NCBI GenBank assembly: GCA_017562135.1
Contig: QEYB01000448.1
Coordinates: forward strand, 2,294,001-2,358,000
Direction of reading: 5' to 3'
From: Dipylidium caninum
Lineage: Eukaryota > Platyhelminthes > Cestoda > Cyclophyllidea > Dipylidiidae
Length of the DNA: 64,000 bases
Made by a program: the position numbers and the translations under genes
In this document: piece by piece, positions 24,786 through 36,000 of the stretch
How positions within the stretch are numbered: position 1 is the stretch's first letter
Layout of the letters: each line of letters begins with the position of its first letter
Notes under the pieces: generated by a model
The model's database searches: none
Told to the model about the DNA's origin: nothing
What the model saw: the letters and a program-made list of their open reading frames with translations, nothing else

Positions 24786-27700
24786 ATGAACTTGCTGAAC
24801 TACTTGGCCATCCTGCTCCAGTACTACGTGCGAGGTTTGTAGTGGATGCGCTCACAAATCCGCCCCTGTTAGGCGGGTTCGGGTACAAGGAAGCCAGTCG
24901 GTTGTACGACGTCCTCCTGAACCAGCAGGGCTACAACAAAATCCTCCGTCCGGTTAGTCATGCGAACGACACGTTAACGGTCTTTTCGGGTTGGGACTGC
25001 TACAACTGATGGACCTGGTGAGTTCCACCGCATTTTCCACTTGCGTGTACCACCAGCCTCGAGGGAAATAGCTGACTCCCGCTTTGTGCGAGCACCGCAT
25101 TGAGCGTCGGAGCGGACCTCCCACCTCCCACGGGTGGGGCGCGGGCGTTGGGCCGGCTGCGCTGGGCCCTCGACGCCCAACGCCGCGTTGTCAGAGCGTC
25201 TAACACTTGTCTGCTATAAGGACGAGGTGAACCAAATACTGACGACGAACGTGTGGGTGGAGCTCGAGTGGACCGACTCCAAGCTGATCTGGGAGCCCGA
25301 CGACTTCGGCGGCGTCACCGCCCTCTTCATCCCCTCGGAACAACTCTGGCTGCCCGACCTACTGCTCTACAATAAGTAAGCGAGTTCCTCTCAACTTGCC
25401 CAATCGGGGGCAAACGTCTGCCATTCAGTAAATTCCTTGTACGACTACGACCGTGCTGGGGAGAAGTTGTTCGGTGACATCTGAAGTTGGCCACGTCGCA
25501 CGTCGCTTCGGCAGCGATGGCATCAGCTTTTGACAATCCGCACTCCCACATCGACGGAGTTGATCCCTTCGACGCGGCGCCTGGCGCTCTTGAGGCTGCG
25601 AAGAGAGAGGCCTCCCGATGGTCGTGAAAGCCACACTCATTCGACCTCGGCTGACGATTTTTCACGGCAGAAATGAGGCTCATCTACTCGGGGTCAAGTC
25701 GAAAAGGCGACAGCTACTTCGTTTAGAATAGTAAAAATTCCTCGAACGTCACGCCACAATCATGGCACTTCACCCTGGCCAGGCCTCACTTCCGAGCCTT
25801 GGAATTAGGCAATATAGGCACTGTCAAGTCTTGGCCTGTCACAGAAAAAATGGTGTATTTTGCATGTCAGTTGCACTGCCACCACCAGTGCTGCCTCCGC
25901 CCCCTCAGCCATCACCGCTGCTGCCGCTTGGGCGCTCCGAGTAATGCCTGTTTTTTTGCCACCCCAGCGCTGACGGTAGCTACGTGATTGACATAATGAC
26001 AAAGGCCACGGTCTTCTACAACGGCACGGTGAGGTGGACGCCGCCGAGCATCTTCAAGAGCTCCTGCCCTATCAACGTGCAGTACTTTCCCTACGACATT
26101 CAGGAGTGCTCCATGAAATTCGGCTCGTGGACGTATAACGGGAATCAAGGTGATTGTCCCATTCCTGCCACTTTGAGCAGCTTAACCATGGGCACAAGTT
26201 AGTGACTGAGCGCTGCGCCATCACGAGGGGAGGAGTTTTTGGCGGCGACTCGGCTGTCGTCGGGCTCCACGGCCACGAGCGTGAGATGAGTGGTGGAACA
26301 AGTCGCCGTGTCTTCGGGGCGTCCGGTGCACAACTCGCAGGACAGTTGCGCTTAGAGTGGCAATACCACTGACATTTGCCCGAGGCGGTGACATGCGATT
26401 TAAGTTAAAAGTGTGCAGTCTTTCATTCTTTCCCACGCCACGTGGCTTAAACAATTGCCAGATTTGCGATTACACGGAAATCATAGCAAAAGGTCTGCAG
26501 GGTATTCATTGTCGAACGTCCGCAAGTGAAATTCATTCTACTCAGTCGTTGCCTCGAACCAGACCCGACAGCGTGCCAGGCAAAAGCCAGCTTGGCCGGA
26601 CGCGGCCACTTGCGCGGCCTCGTCGTACCTGCTCTCCTTTGTGCCCCGATTTTAGTGAGCTTGAAACACATCACCCAGAAGCGCATACCCGAGTACGAGG
26701 GCAACGTACACATCGACCACGCAGTCATCCTCAAGGAATTTTACCCCTCAGTCGAGTTCGAGCTCCTCCAAGTGTCCGCTGTCCGTCGGGCAGAGTACTA
26801 CACGTGCTGCGAGGACCCCTTCATCGACGTCACCTTCAAACTGGCATTGCGCAGGAAGACCCTCTTCTACACCATCAACCTCATCGTCCCCTGCGTGGGC
26901 ATCGCTTTCCTCACCATCCTCGTCTTCTACCTGCCTTCACAGAGTGGAGGCAAAATCGCCCTGTCGATCAACGTGCTTCTTGGCTTGACCGTATTTCTAC
27001 TCCTCCTCACCGAGTCCATCCCGCCAACAGGGCTGGCGATGCCCCTAATTGGGAAGTACCTCCTCTTCACCATGGGCCTCGTCTCCCTCTCCATCCTCAA
27101 AACAATTTTCGTGCTCAATTTGCACCACAGGACTCCAGATAGGCCAGCACCCACGACTATAAGTAGAAGGTTGGGTCGAATATTGCGATTTACCGGACTG
27201 GAGATCCCGCGCATATACCAGGTGAAAATACGTGCATCTTGGCCTTCTGCCTGTCAAAACAGCTTAGTAAACTCCGGGCCTCGGGCATTAAAGTGGTTAT
27301 GCTTCGCTCTTTTCCCCTCGGAAACAGTGCTTTGCGCTGCTGCCCCATGGGGAAGCGCTTTCAGGCGGCTCCAGAGTAGGTGAGGGTGTCACCGTCAAGC
27401 TCGCCCTGTGACAAAACCCGCACGACGGGTCCACTACACTACAGGGTGAGCTACGAACTGAGAAAACCCCAACTCCCTCGGTGTGGGTGAGTGGGTCAAG
27501 GGAGGCACGACTACGTTCAAAAGGCCGGCGACCGGGCTCGTCCCTCGAGGAAGCCTTTGAAATTTACATCCTTACTGAGAGGCGATTTCTTGCTGTTGAC
27601 GCTACTGCTTGTCAGACTGAACCGAAGTGGCCGTCAGCTTGAAATCGAAATGACAATAAACATTGAGTCGCTAAGGAGAAATTGGGGAAGGGCTGTGTAC

Positions 27701-28780
27701 CAATTTGCACATCGCGCTAGACGAAATGGTGGCTTGGAGGGGCTTGGCCTCTCGCTGCTGCTAAGGTACCTTAGCACATTGCGTGTTTGGCGGCTGAAAG
27801 CCCGCCCAGCGACGGTTGCCCTGACAGGAGCTTTGAGTGGGTCTGACTCGGGACACGAGGCAGTCCCACCGCAATGGTGGCAGAGGGAGCTGGGGGGGGG
27901 GGGACGCACACCCTCAGGATCGCATGGGACTTTTCAACTCCATTAAACTTTGGCGTCGTCCCCATTGCGCTAGCCCTTGCCTTGAGGGCAGAGGGTGAAT
28001 ACTTGGAGAAATTTCCCCCTCTTTGGCAGCCTCTACCCATCCACATCGAGGCATCGTCCTCTGGCCGTGCCAGTCACGAACAGATGGATTTTGGTTGCCT
28101 TGCAGGAAGCGGAAAGTGGAAAATCGGCGTGGCGGTATACGACGAGCGGCGAGTTTCTCGCCGTTCATCCGAACACTCCAGGTGAAGAACGACGTATTTT
28201 CAGTTTCATTCAAAATTTGCGCACATTGGCCGAACATTTCTCAAAAGAGGAGGAGAGAAGAAGGGTAAGTCTGGCGGCAATTCTGTCAGAATAGTATTCT
28301 TTAACAACCTCAGTGCGTGTGGCCGCTGTGGTTTCAGTTCTCTATAAAACGAAATCACGGCTCAAAAAACTCTCATTTCTGCTAGTTAAGTCCTGGAGGA
28401 GTCAGTGGCAGGTGCGAAGTAGGTCCATCAATGACAGATAATTTTAGACGCATATTTAATGCAGAAAACTGTGGCATTTTACAGACGCGAGAAGACTGGA
28501 TGTACCTGGCGATGATATTCGACCGCCTCTTCCTGTGCATCTTCGTGGTGGCCTGCTTGACGGGTAAAGCGGTCTTAATTATTAACTTATAACGTGTGCT
28601 GACACACAGCCACAAGTGGGATTGTTAATTGTAGGTGCACTGGCCATCATCTCCTGCTCACCATCCTTCTACAGTAGTCGAGAGGCCCTGACTTCTAACA
28701 ACATTCCGAAGTTCATCACATTGCGTCTCGAAGGCCAGGGCAACTTGTCGGCGGGAACGATAATTTTACCTAACATCTGA
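24786..28780 (+). CDS. Nicotinic acetylcholine receptor subunit, alpha type
   Basis: Cys-loop channel subunit of about 493 residues. Exons: 24786-24834 (signal peptide [16 protein letters not shown]), 24873-25017, 25221-25375, 25968-26149, 26656-27221, 28106-28264, 28485-28563 and 28635-28780 (TGA). Landmarks: [27 protein letters not shown]; loop [11 protein letters not shown]; Cys-loop [15 protein letters not shown]; loop B FGSWTYNG; vicinal pair in loop [11 protein letters not shown], which marks an alpha subunit; TM1 [16 protein letters not shown]2 with the sequence [15 protein letters not shown], where Gly stands at -1' instead of Glu; [10 protein letters not shown]; pre-TM4 helix [19 protein letters not shown]4 exon [17 protein letters not shown]. 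Exon phases match the upstream subunit, and the 155-, 182- and 79-nt exons are identical in length. Intron 1 is only 38 bp. The second exon is one base short in the T4 run at 24983-24986; otherwise the gene is intact. Confidence 0.93.
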
Positions 28781-28924
28781 AATGTGTAATAATAATGCCG
28801 ACGGAATATAGAGGTGTATCGCTTTTGAAGCAAGAGTCAGTAAAAGGCTGAACCGTTGTGAATAGAGTAGGAGATATCTAACAAGTGGGCTATATGTTTG
28901 GTTTCAAAGTGTCCTTTGTTGTTA

Positions 28925-28930
28925 AATAAA
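28925..28930 (+). promoter_or_regulatory. Poly(A) signal of the alpha-type nicotinic gene
   Basis: AATAAA about 145 bp after the TGA at 28778-28780. Confidence 0.6.
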
Positions 28931-29380
28931 ATAAGTCTGTTAAGTTCGAGCATGTTGAAAGAAGAGAAATACAATTCCGGTTGCGAAATAATCTTAAAAC
29001 AGTGTTATAAATGCCCCCGTGTGTCCTGCCTTTGAAGAAACATTTATAGGAAGGCTTTCTTGCTTTCTGGAGGGTGTGCTTTATGGTGGAGGTAAGTATT
29101 GAGAAGATAATTTACAAGGTGTAACAATATTTATATTAGATGCATTGCGCGGCTGCACTTATGTGAAACGAAACTATGGGACAAACCACTTGAAAATGAT
29201 GTCTTGTTGGTCGCACGACCAGACCGTGCGTCCAAGGTCAACACATTTCACGAAAGCTGCCTTCTTTCCGCAACTTTGATAAAGAGTGTGGCTTGAACCA
29301 GTTAACGAATCTAATTTTGAATCGAATGTACCTGCTGCTCGCGGCGGACTAGTGTTTTAGTGTAATTCATCTGCTGATTC
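28931..29380. other. Short AT-rich spacer
   Basis: No gene or clear promoter element seen between the alpha-type nicotinic gene and the zinc-finger gene. Confidence 0.5.
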
Positions 29381-30350
29381 ATGTTAAAGTCTGTGCAGCT
29401 TCTACACCTCCCTGGAAAAAATCTAGACATATGCAGTGAATACCTCTATTCGGTTTCGCAAGCTGTCGTGCCGACTCTTACAGGGTCTCCCGCATTTTGT
29501 ATCTGCCCTGATTTCCCGACTGAAGCCAACAGAACAACTAAACATTATGGGTGAGGAACTTTAATTTTCCTAAAATCTGTACCTACCCAAGTACTAATGA
29601 TTAAGTAATATGAATCCTTTTCGGCAAAACATTGCTTAAATTTAACCTAGATGCTCGTTATTATCAATCAGTTTCAACAAATCATTCATGCGTAAAATGC
29701 CCTCACCTTCAGGTCGCTTAATTACAGAAAACTAAAAAGCATGAAGTTAAGATCGAACTGCCTTTGTGTATGCATTCACATACCGCTGTAACATATAGTT
29801 TTTAATACTTCGAAATTGCAATGACATATGACCTTGAAGGAGTTCTTAAAATAGATTAAGCGACTGTCCGCGCACTTTTTCGCCACATCGGTAGGCTCTG
29901 ATGCCGTTAAACATTTATGAGCGTATAAAAAAATGGATCGAGAGCTACGAACCACCCCATACATCGAAGTCGCTTGAACCAATGTTCGTATATTGCTCAA
30001 AATTGACAGCTTAAGGGAGGAGTTTGAATGTCCGGACTCACGATGTCCAGCCATCGCGTCCGACTCCGGGGCTATAACCACCCACTACGCCACCACGCAC
30101 AAGTTTGTTTGTGGCATATGCAAATTGAGCTTCGTAAACCAATGTTATTTGGATGATCATATTACAGTAGTCCATCCTTGCGCTTTTAAATGCCCGGTAT
30201 GTGGTAATTTACTCATGTACTGCGCTTATACAGGTCAATTGCCCCTTGAAAACGTGTAACAAAACATTCTCTTCACGCGAAATGCGCGACCAGCATACTG
30301 TCGAAGAACATGGTATTGATCCCTCGTGTATTATCCTAACAGGATACTAA
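29381..30350 (+). CDS. Small C2H2 zinc-finger protein
   Basis: Three exons, 29381-29550, 30010-30196 and 30234-30350 (TAA), give a 157-residue protein with consistent phases (474 nt). Three complete C2H2 fingers are visible: C-x4-C-x12-H-x4-H in ECPDSRC...HYATTH; C-x2-C-x12-H-x4-H in FVCGICK...HITVVH; and C-x4-C-x12-H-x4-H in NCPLKTCNKTF...HTVEEH. The first exon ends with FCICPDFPTEANRTTKHY, which looks like a partial finger. The second intron is 37 bp. I do not recognise the family; nucleic-acid binding is inferred only from the fingers. The start at 29381 is the ATG of a frame that runs unbroken into the first exon. The poly(A) signal at 30382 and the next gene's ATG at 30462 follow closely. 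Confidence 0.7.
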
Positions 30351-30381
30351 GCTCCGTCACTGGATATGTACTTCATTTTAA

Positions 30382-30387
30382 AATAAA
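30382..30387 (+). promoter_or_regulatory. Poly(A) signal between the zinc-finger and cupin genes
   Basis: AATAAA 31 bp after the zinc-finger stop and 74 bp before the next ATG. The compact spacing suggests either a very short 3' UTR or a shared primary transcript. Confidence 0.6.
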
Positions 30388-30461
30388 GCTGTTCCTAAAA
30401 GCATTTTGACTGTGCATTCGAGTACTACATATACGTACGTGTAACGCGTTTAGCAATTTAG

Positions 30462-30779
30462 ATGGACGATTTGAAAATTACGCATTGGGACACTGCCACC
30501 GATGGCACATTCTCGGAGAGAAAAATGAAAGAAAAGCTGGAGAAGGAAGGATTTACTGTAATACCATATACCTTTTCTCCGGGCACGGACTTTCCCGATC
30601 ACACTCATGCCATTGACAAAAAAGACGGAATCACAGCGGGTAGATTTTCATTCACCATGTATGGCAAAACCGTTATTCTCTCTGCTGGAGATACGATCTT
30701 TGTTCCAAAGAACACTGTTCACGCTGCTCATGTTGTCGGAAATGAAAATGTTGGCTTCCTCGACGCTTCTAGATACTAA
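30462..30779 (+). CDS. Small cupin-domain protein, copy 1 (intronless)
   Basis: Single-exon gene for a 105-residue cupin. The beta-barrel landmarks are clear: SPGTDFPDHTHAIDKKD contains the G-x5-H-x-H part of cupin motif 1, with the Asp-Lys-Lys that follows replacing the classical Glu; AGRFSFTMYGK is the inter-motif hairpin; SAGDTIFVPKNTVHAAHVVG is motif 2 with its metal-ligand type His. It closely resembles the stand-alone cupins common in bacteria and scattered in animals and fungi; substrate unknown. The downstream copy has the same length and an intron that this gene lacks. The bases just before the ATG are CAATTTAG, so an AG directly abuts the start codon. Confidence 0.9.
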   Translation: MDDLKITHWDTATDGTFSERKMKEKLEKEGFTVIPYTFSPGTDFPDHTHAIDKKDGITAGRFSFTMYGKTVILSAGDTIFVPKNTVHAAHVVGNENVGFLDASRY

Positions 30780-32441
30780 CTTTTATCCCCTTCTCCCTTT
30801 CTACACCTTGCTATCCGGTGGTACATTATCTTGATTATCATATTTCTGGTGAACTGACTAATTTGACTTTACTTTTTTGCATTTCACATTAACTTATACT
30901 GCAGCTAGAATGTTGTACGTTTCTTCGCGGAATCAACTCCTTTTCATGACTCGGAATACTTGGAATGGAGCCTTAGCGTTGCTAATTCTTGAAAGTCATA
31001 GATTAGGGGCATGGAAGTGGGCAGTGAAGCTAACATGGTCCGTGTTCTAGCTTGAAATTCAAGCTAACACTACTTGAAAATGCAGGTAGGAAATGTAGGC
31101 TGATTGTATTGGATTAGGGCTCGCAATTTGGTCGGTCTAGTGACCGTTTCGCTCGAAGGTGGGTACCTTCTGGCTTGTCACTTTGCTGCTCGATCAGTGA
31201 CCTCGTTCCGTACAAACTAATAGATTGATTCTTCTTCAAAGATTTGGTTATGGTGTGTCGTGTTTGTACGTTTTAGTTTTAAGTTCATCAAAAATGATTT
31301 CACCACTGAAATAGGCTGGACAGCGGGTTCATTTTGGGTAGGCATTTTGTTGCAACAGGAAACCAGACATAAGTTTATAACGTGAAACAGCGATAGAAAG
31401 TGCTCAAGGCCACTGGTATCACTTATCGAAATAAACTCCAAGTGAATTTGGCTCCGATCATTAAACGGTAATTGGCGATAAGACCCACTATTTCCACATA
31501 TGGTGAGAGAAGTTGGCGGATCTGACATAAATTAGTGATACTTATGCCTCACATCTAATTGTTTACCAGCTACACCGTGTATGGTGGCATGATCGCTGCG
31601 CACCTCCACATAATCATGCCTTTGTGTGTGACCGGTTACTTGAGGTTATAATATTTCATATGAATTCGATCTCAATGTCAAAAGTTCATCAGACATGCTA
31701 AAACCTGGGTCAATGCTATATGCAGTGTATAGATTTTGAATATCGTAGTTAATTTCCTCGATACGTGTGTGTGCTGTATGTAATGGCCTGCTGATTACCC
31801 TATCAAATAAAGACCAAGCTTATGGTTTTAGTGCGGTGGGACTCAGTGAATGTATTTACGGGTAGAAATATGTCTTGTTGAAAACGGTTACCACAACTTT
31901 TCCCACTTACGGTCCAAGTGGTGAACAAAATGACTTTTGGAGATAGAGAGGAATTTGAATTCTTATAATCATCAATAATCCTTGAAAATATTGTGGCCAG
32001 TTCAAATGTAGAATAGCATATGCCTCGAATATGTGGCTGCTTAGGTGTTTAACATCACCTGGAAGCTGGACAGTACGAAAGATAAAGGCGTAACATGCAA
32101 TGAAAATCACTTTAAACAGCGATGGGCGAATAGGAAAAAAGCCATCTGTAGGATTCTAGCCTGTAATAATGACGGCTGGAGAGCGGTGCAAAGTAGCACT
32201 AAGATAAAATTGTATCTAATTAAATTGTTTGATACTAAAACGAGGTCGGGGTATGAGGGCCACAAACAGACAGACAGATGAACAATTCGCAAGTTCACGG
32301 ATTATGTAATAAGAATGCACACAAAAATATATACTTTAAACAAATGCATAGAGCTTATTTGACGCATCCGTGGGATAATGTTTTCACATAATCTCATATA
32401 ACGAATTGTTTGAATTCCTGGCTATTTGACCATTCAGGGAC
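30780..32441. other. AT-rich spacer between the cupin copies
   Basis: No gene supported. Only short frames without motifs are present. Confidence 0.55.
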
Positions 32442-32456
32442 GGCTATTTAAACGCT
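32442..32456 (+). promoter_or_regulatory. TATA-like element upstream of cupin copy 2
   Basis: GGCTATTTAAACGCT lies about 150 bp upstream of the ATG at 32604 and contains a TATTTAAA core. The identical 15-mer recurs at 33771-33785. An acceptor (TTTGCAG, ending at 32585) between this element and the ATG suggests a 5' UTR intron or a trans-splice site. Confidence 0.45.
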
Positions 32457-32603
32457 GCAGTCGGCGTCTTCTGTGTCCGCGAGTAGGGGGTTCGGCCTTC
32501 CAGCTTTCGGGTAGGCGAGCATGCTGCGTGAGATTCGCAGCATACTGTTTATACCTTTATTAGCGAAGCCAATTTTCATTTGCAGTAAACAGTCCTATCT
32601 ACA

Positions 32604-32994
32604 ATGCCGGAGTTCATCGTTGATCACTGGGATGAAGCCAAAGATGGCATCCTCTCAAGAGCAACTATGAAAAAAAAGCTCGAAAATCAGGTTGGCTCTT
32701 GTTTTTAGATAGACAGGTTGCCTCTTGTGTGTCGTAACAAAGTGTTTGTTTTCCGTCTTATAGGGTTATTCGGCTACACCGTACACTTTTAGACCCGGTA
32801 ATGTGTTCGCAACGCACACTCACGATGTTGACAAGAAAGATGTCGTTGTCGACGGGGAACTTGAATTTGTCATGTATGGCAAGTCGATAATCTTGAGGGC
32901 GGGTGATACGTTGGTCGTCCCCAAAGGCGAGCCGCACTCGGCCAAGGTTCTTGGAGATAAGAATCTCGAGTTCTTTGACGCCACAAAGTTATAG
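32604..32994 (+). CDS. Small cupin-domain protein, copy 2 (two exons)
   Basis: Exons 32604-32690 and 32764-32994 (TAG) encode 105 residues, the same length as copy 1. The N-terminus MPEFIVDHWDEAKDG parallels the ITHWDTATDG of copy 1. Motif 1 is RPGNVFATHTHDVDKKD (G-x5-H-x-H), followed by ELEFVMYGKSIILRAGD and motif 2 RAGDTLVVPKGEPHSAKVLG. The 73-bp phase-0 intron falls between ENQ and GYSATPY, at the position of KE-GF in the intronless copy. Poly(A) signal AATAAA at 33002-33007, only 8 bp after the stop. Function unknown beyond a probable metal-binding cupin fold. Confidence 0.9.
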
Positions 32995-33007
32995 TAACAC
33001 GAATAAA

Positions 33008-36000
33008 ACATGTATCTATGCGTTCATATTTTTGGTTGTAGTTAAATTTTGGCTATGAGATTGCTCTGGAGGGAGTCTTCACGAAACTCGATCTCGTTCT
33101 TTAACAAATCCTTTGAATGGGTGCATCGGCCTGGTACCCGACTTTTTCCCTTAAGGTGATAAAGCGAATAATGTGCGACGTGGGGATGACAGCTCTTTTG
33201 TGGAAGTCAGCTTACGTTTGGGATGATTTTTCAGTCTAAATCTTTTTTCCTCTCGGACCTCGAGTCTTGAGTTATCCGCCTGAGGCTGTTATAGGTGCGT
33301 TCAGTGTAAGAAACTGCTGGCATTTTTTAATAGAAGGTGGTTAACGAAAATTGGGTTGAACTTTGTTAAATAAGGCAAGGCTTAAAGGGGCGCGTTTGGG
33401 AATTATAGTTGGTAATTGTTTCACAGCAGATCTACGTCCGATTTTTTCGGAAATCTTGATATTTTCGCGAAATTTCCTGTAAGTTGTGATATAAACTTGT
33501 ACGATAAATTAAGAGTCTGGCGCTCTAGCTGCCCATCTCTCTCAGTGGATAGCACATCCTTAACTTTATCCTGTACTTTGATATCAGCCGAATTCTTTCG
33601 CTGAAACCTCGATTACTCGTTTATTCTATTCGGCGTATTTTTAACGTAGCCATCAGATGGTCAAGGTCATCTCTTTGTGTGCTTGTGGTTTGCGAACTCA
33701 TTTTTTTGCTCAAGAATGTGGAGGTGACGAAGTTTAAAACGGTACGATGCAATTGGCATTATCTGTTGGGGGCTATTTAAACGCTCCTCAAGCTTGTGCT
33801 ATATGGATTTTGTAAAACATCTACGAAGATACTGAGTTGTAAGTTTGAAATCATGAAAACACATCTAATAAGATCAGATTAACTGATCTCGGCAATCTTA
33901 TTGGCCTACGTGAAGTTAGTTTCCTCAGTCTTTCTCGAGCAGTGGTTCCCAATCCCCTCAATATTAGCGACAAAATCTCCATGGCTTTGCGATGTTCGTG
34001 TAGGTGAGATAAAACTATTTCAAGATAAATTCACTGAACTGTTTTTGATTAAGTCAACAGAGTAACTAACCCAAATAAGAGGTAACTAATGAGAAGTTAG
34101 GTCAACCACGTTCCTCCTCAACTCTAGGCTTCTACTCTCCAAGGAAAACCTCTTTCTCATGGCTTCATTTTGCACAGATTAGTCGTAAGTTTTCATCTGG
34201 TTTCAGTGTCCTAATCATGTCATCCTTGGTCTACCCTGCAGGGAGAGCTTAGGCCATGCCAATTCCCAAGACGGTATATTGGGTATATTTCAGCCTCTTT
34301 TTACAACTGATTACTTGGGCTCTAGCAGTGCAATAATAAGAAAATGGGGAATCTAATCGTCAAAGTGGTCGCCATATGCCACTTTATAGTTGGAAGATTG
34401 CGCGCAAAATAACTTGCCACAACTGCATATTTTATTTAACGTGCAGCCACGACGGCCGCGAGGAGTTCTATTCATTCACGCCGCGTCATCGATTTTGCAC
34501 TAGGAACAGCGCTCGAAGGCACGCGTCCACAGGATGGTGTGTGGTGGGACAGACAGGCAGACGGACAGGCATGATAATGCACACATGCACGTGCGCACAC
34601 ACAGCTGCGCAAGGCCGCCCTCCCATTGGACGCTTCTTGGGCGAATGCGATTTATAAAGGGGCTGTTAGTGTGGGGCACGTGTATTTCATGTGGTAGCTT
34701 TGCGGTGAGTAAAAAAGAGGAGGAGTGGGCGAACTCAGTTTAGAGAAACGCACGGTTGGAAGTCAGGAATGACACTGAGGACCTTGAGGCGAAAGTGGGC
34801 AAGGCGCCGCTCTCGGTCCCTCTCCGCCCTCGAGATCGGCACATTTCGACGCATTCCCATCACACATTTCTGTTTGATGGTTCTGAAGGCAAGATACATC
34901 CAAATAAGATAAGGAGCATGATGCGCCGTTCTATGATTAACGAGAGTGCAGTTGGCACAGGATGTCGGACTCTAGCTATTCACTGGAGGAAAATGGTTTC
35001 TTTATTACTCTTAATGCTTCCGACATACGCGGATCAGGAAAAAAGCCTCCTCCAAGGCAATTGTTTGCCGAAATTTACATAATTGTTGAGTCTCATCTTT
35101 GACTAAGTCAATCATTTCTGGAAGGAAGTCGAGAGACGTTGAAGCAGTAGCTGTACCACCATGCTGTTTACGCTCTGCCTAAACGTCCCGCTGTCATGAC
35201 AGGGAAACCCCTCCAGTTACAGTGGACGCGTTCGTGTCAAACCGAGGATGAACGACATCGAATTTTGCCAAACTATTCTCACTTAGACGGTAATTATAAA
35301 AGCAATATCTGGTATAGCCAAATCCTCGCGGTAGAAGTCAGCTACAGCAGAACGGAGCATTAAAAAATTGGTGTATCCATGCACACAAAAGTGGCATACA
35401 CCATGGGAGGATTCCAAATAAAAATTCTGCTGTCTTCACATCAATGAAACACTTTTCAACAGTAGCCGATCCTCGGCATCATACAATTCTTCTTCCCAAG
35501 TGTCTGTTGAAGAGAGCCTCTTTTTTCGGGGGCACCTTCCAAGGCGGATCGGTTCCCGTCCGTTCAGACGCAAGCAGTACACTCCACACACCTCCTTCAG
35601 TCGTCCACTCCCTCAGCTTATGATGGGGACTTACTTCGCGGGACAAACGAGCTCATGCTGCAGACAGACCTCCACACTGGCATTCAGTGAGTATGTCGTC
35701 TCCGCACAGGTGTGAAAGGAAACAGCGGAAAGGACAACTCACCTCATGAAATGACTGTCAGCCATTTCGCTTTTCGCAAGACTTTCTTCCATCAGCAGCC
35801 TATAGTTGACAACCCACTGATGGAGGCACCTCTTGAGCAGACTGCTCTCGTAAAACTCGACGGCAGCCAGTGTGGCGAGTTGACGCGATTTCGTGGCCTG
35901 CTCGGAAGGACGGAAACAAAAGTGTGCCGGTGAAGCCGCAACTGACTGCAGGTAGGCGATTAGCGTATTTTACTAAGAACATGCCCACAAAAGGCCCGCC

